13,637 nucleotides of DNA from contig CAJMNV010000045.1 in NCBI GenBank assembly GCA_905214825.1, forward strand, positions 1 through 13,637, in the 5' to 3' direction. The position numbers and the translations under genes were made by a program. This DNA is from an uncultured bacterium. GTDB taxonomy: Bacteria; Bacillota; Clostridia; Lachnospirales; Anaerotignaceae. Each line of letters opens with the position of its first letter. The stretch's first letter is position 1. Shown here one piece after another: positions 13,608 to 13,637 of this stretch. The notes below the pieces were generated by a model that was given only the letters and a program-made list of their open reading frames with translations, was not told the DNA's origin and made no database searches.

Positions 13608-13637
13608 ATAGTCTGGCAATTAACATTGCCAGACTAT
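13608..13637 (+). terminator. Terminator hairpin after the YkvI-family gene
   Basis: ATAGTCTGGCAAT and its exact complement form a 13-bp stem with loop TAAC, 17 nt after the stop. The window ends at the last stem base, so the expected T run is out of view. Confidence 0.8.

Noticed and set aside
1..13637. CRISPR array or insertion-sequence transposase
   Set aside because: No regularly spaced repeats and no DDE or HUH transposase frame were seen on either strand.

Overview
The window looks like a low-GC Firmicute, probably a member of the Clostridia. The evidence is AT-rich intergenic DNA, strong AGGAGG-type ribosome binding sites, a ribD-ribE-ribBA-ribH operon behind an FMN riboswitch, and a Tn4451/TnpX-like serine recombinase element. 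No single feature fixes the genus.

Region 1 (about 60-6650) is a compact integrative and mobilizable element. Its minus-strand operon encodes a ribbon-helix-helix-like mobilization accessory protein, a MobP-type HUH relaxase, a small TnpW-like protein and a large serine recombinase, and it ends at a strong terminator (155-192). Upstream of the mobilization genes lie a cluster of inverted repeats (candidate oriT, 3912-4033) and a stretch with repeated AGGGKCAGT motifs (candidate origin or iteron-like region). Next come a RepA-like AAA ATPase on the minus strand and, divergently, a plus-strand gene for a DUF6076-like protein with a cysteine-rich CGNR-like motif. These two genes share back-to-back promoters with repeated ATATGTCTA sites. 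No conjugation (type IV secretion) genes are present, so transfer would need a helper element. At the left edge is what looks like a 19-residue scrap of a tyrosine recombinase.

Region 2 (6640-7310) is the junction with the chromosome: a bidirectional terminator, a tRNA-Thr(CGU) gene on the minus strand, and the decayed C-terminal half of a rubrerythrin gene with a one-base frameshift.

Region 3 (7266-11153) is a complete riboflavin operon on the minus strand: promoter, FMN riboswitch, leader with an intrinsic terminator, then ribD, ribE, ribBA and ribH, closed by a 17-bp terminator hairpin. Together with housekeeping phosphatases the four proteins take GTP and ribulose 5-phosphate to riboflavin, and FMN feeds back on the leader.

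Region 4 (11160-13637) holds a gene-poor stretch with one broken coding-like frame, an XRE-cupin transcription regulator (minus) and a divergent YkvI-family multi-pass membrane protein (plus). Both have near-consensus promoters, each with a palindrome that could be the regulator's operator. The transporter gene ends at a terminator on the window edge.

The rib and tRNA parts are ordinary. The most open biology is in the mobile element: the unassigned DUF6076-like gene and its shared operator region, the TnpW-like candidate recombination accessory factor, and the replication/transfer-origin region.
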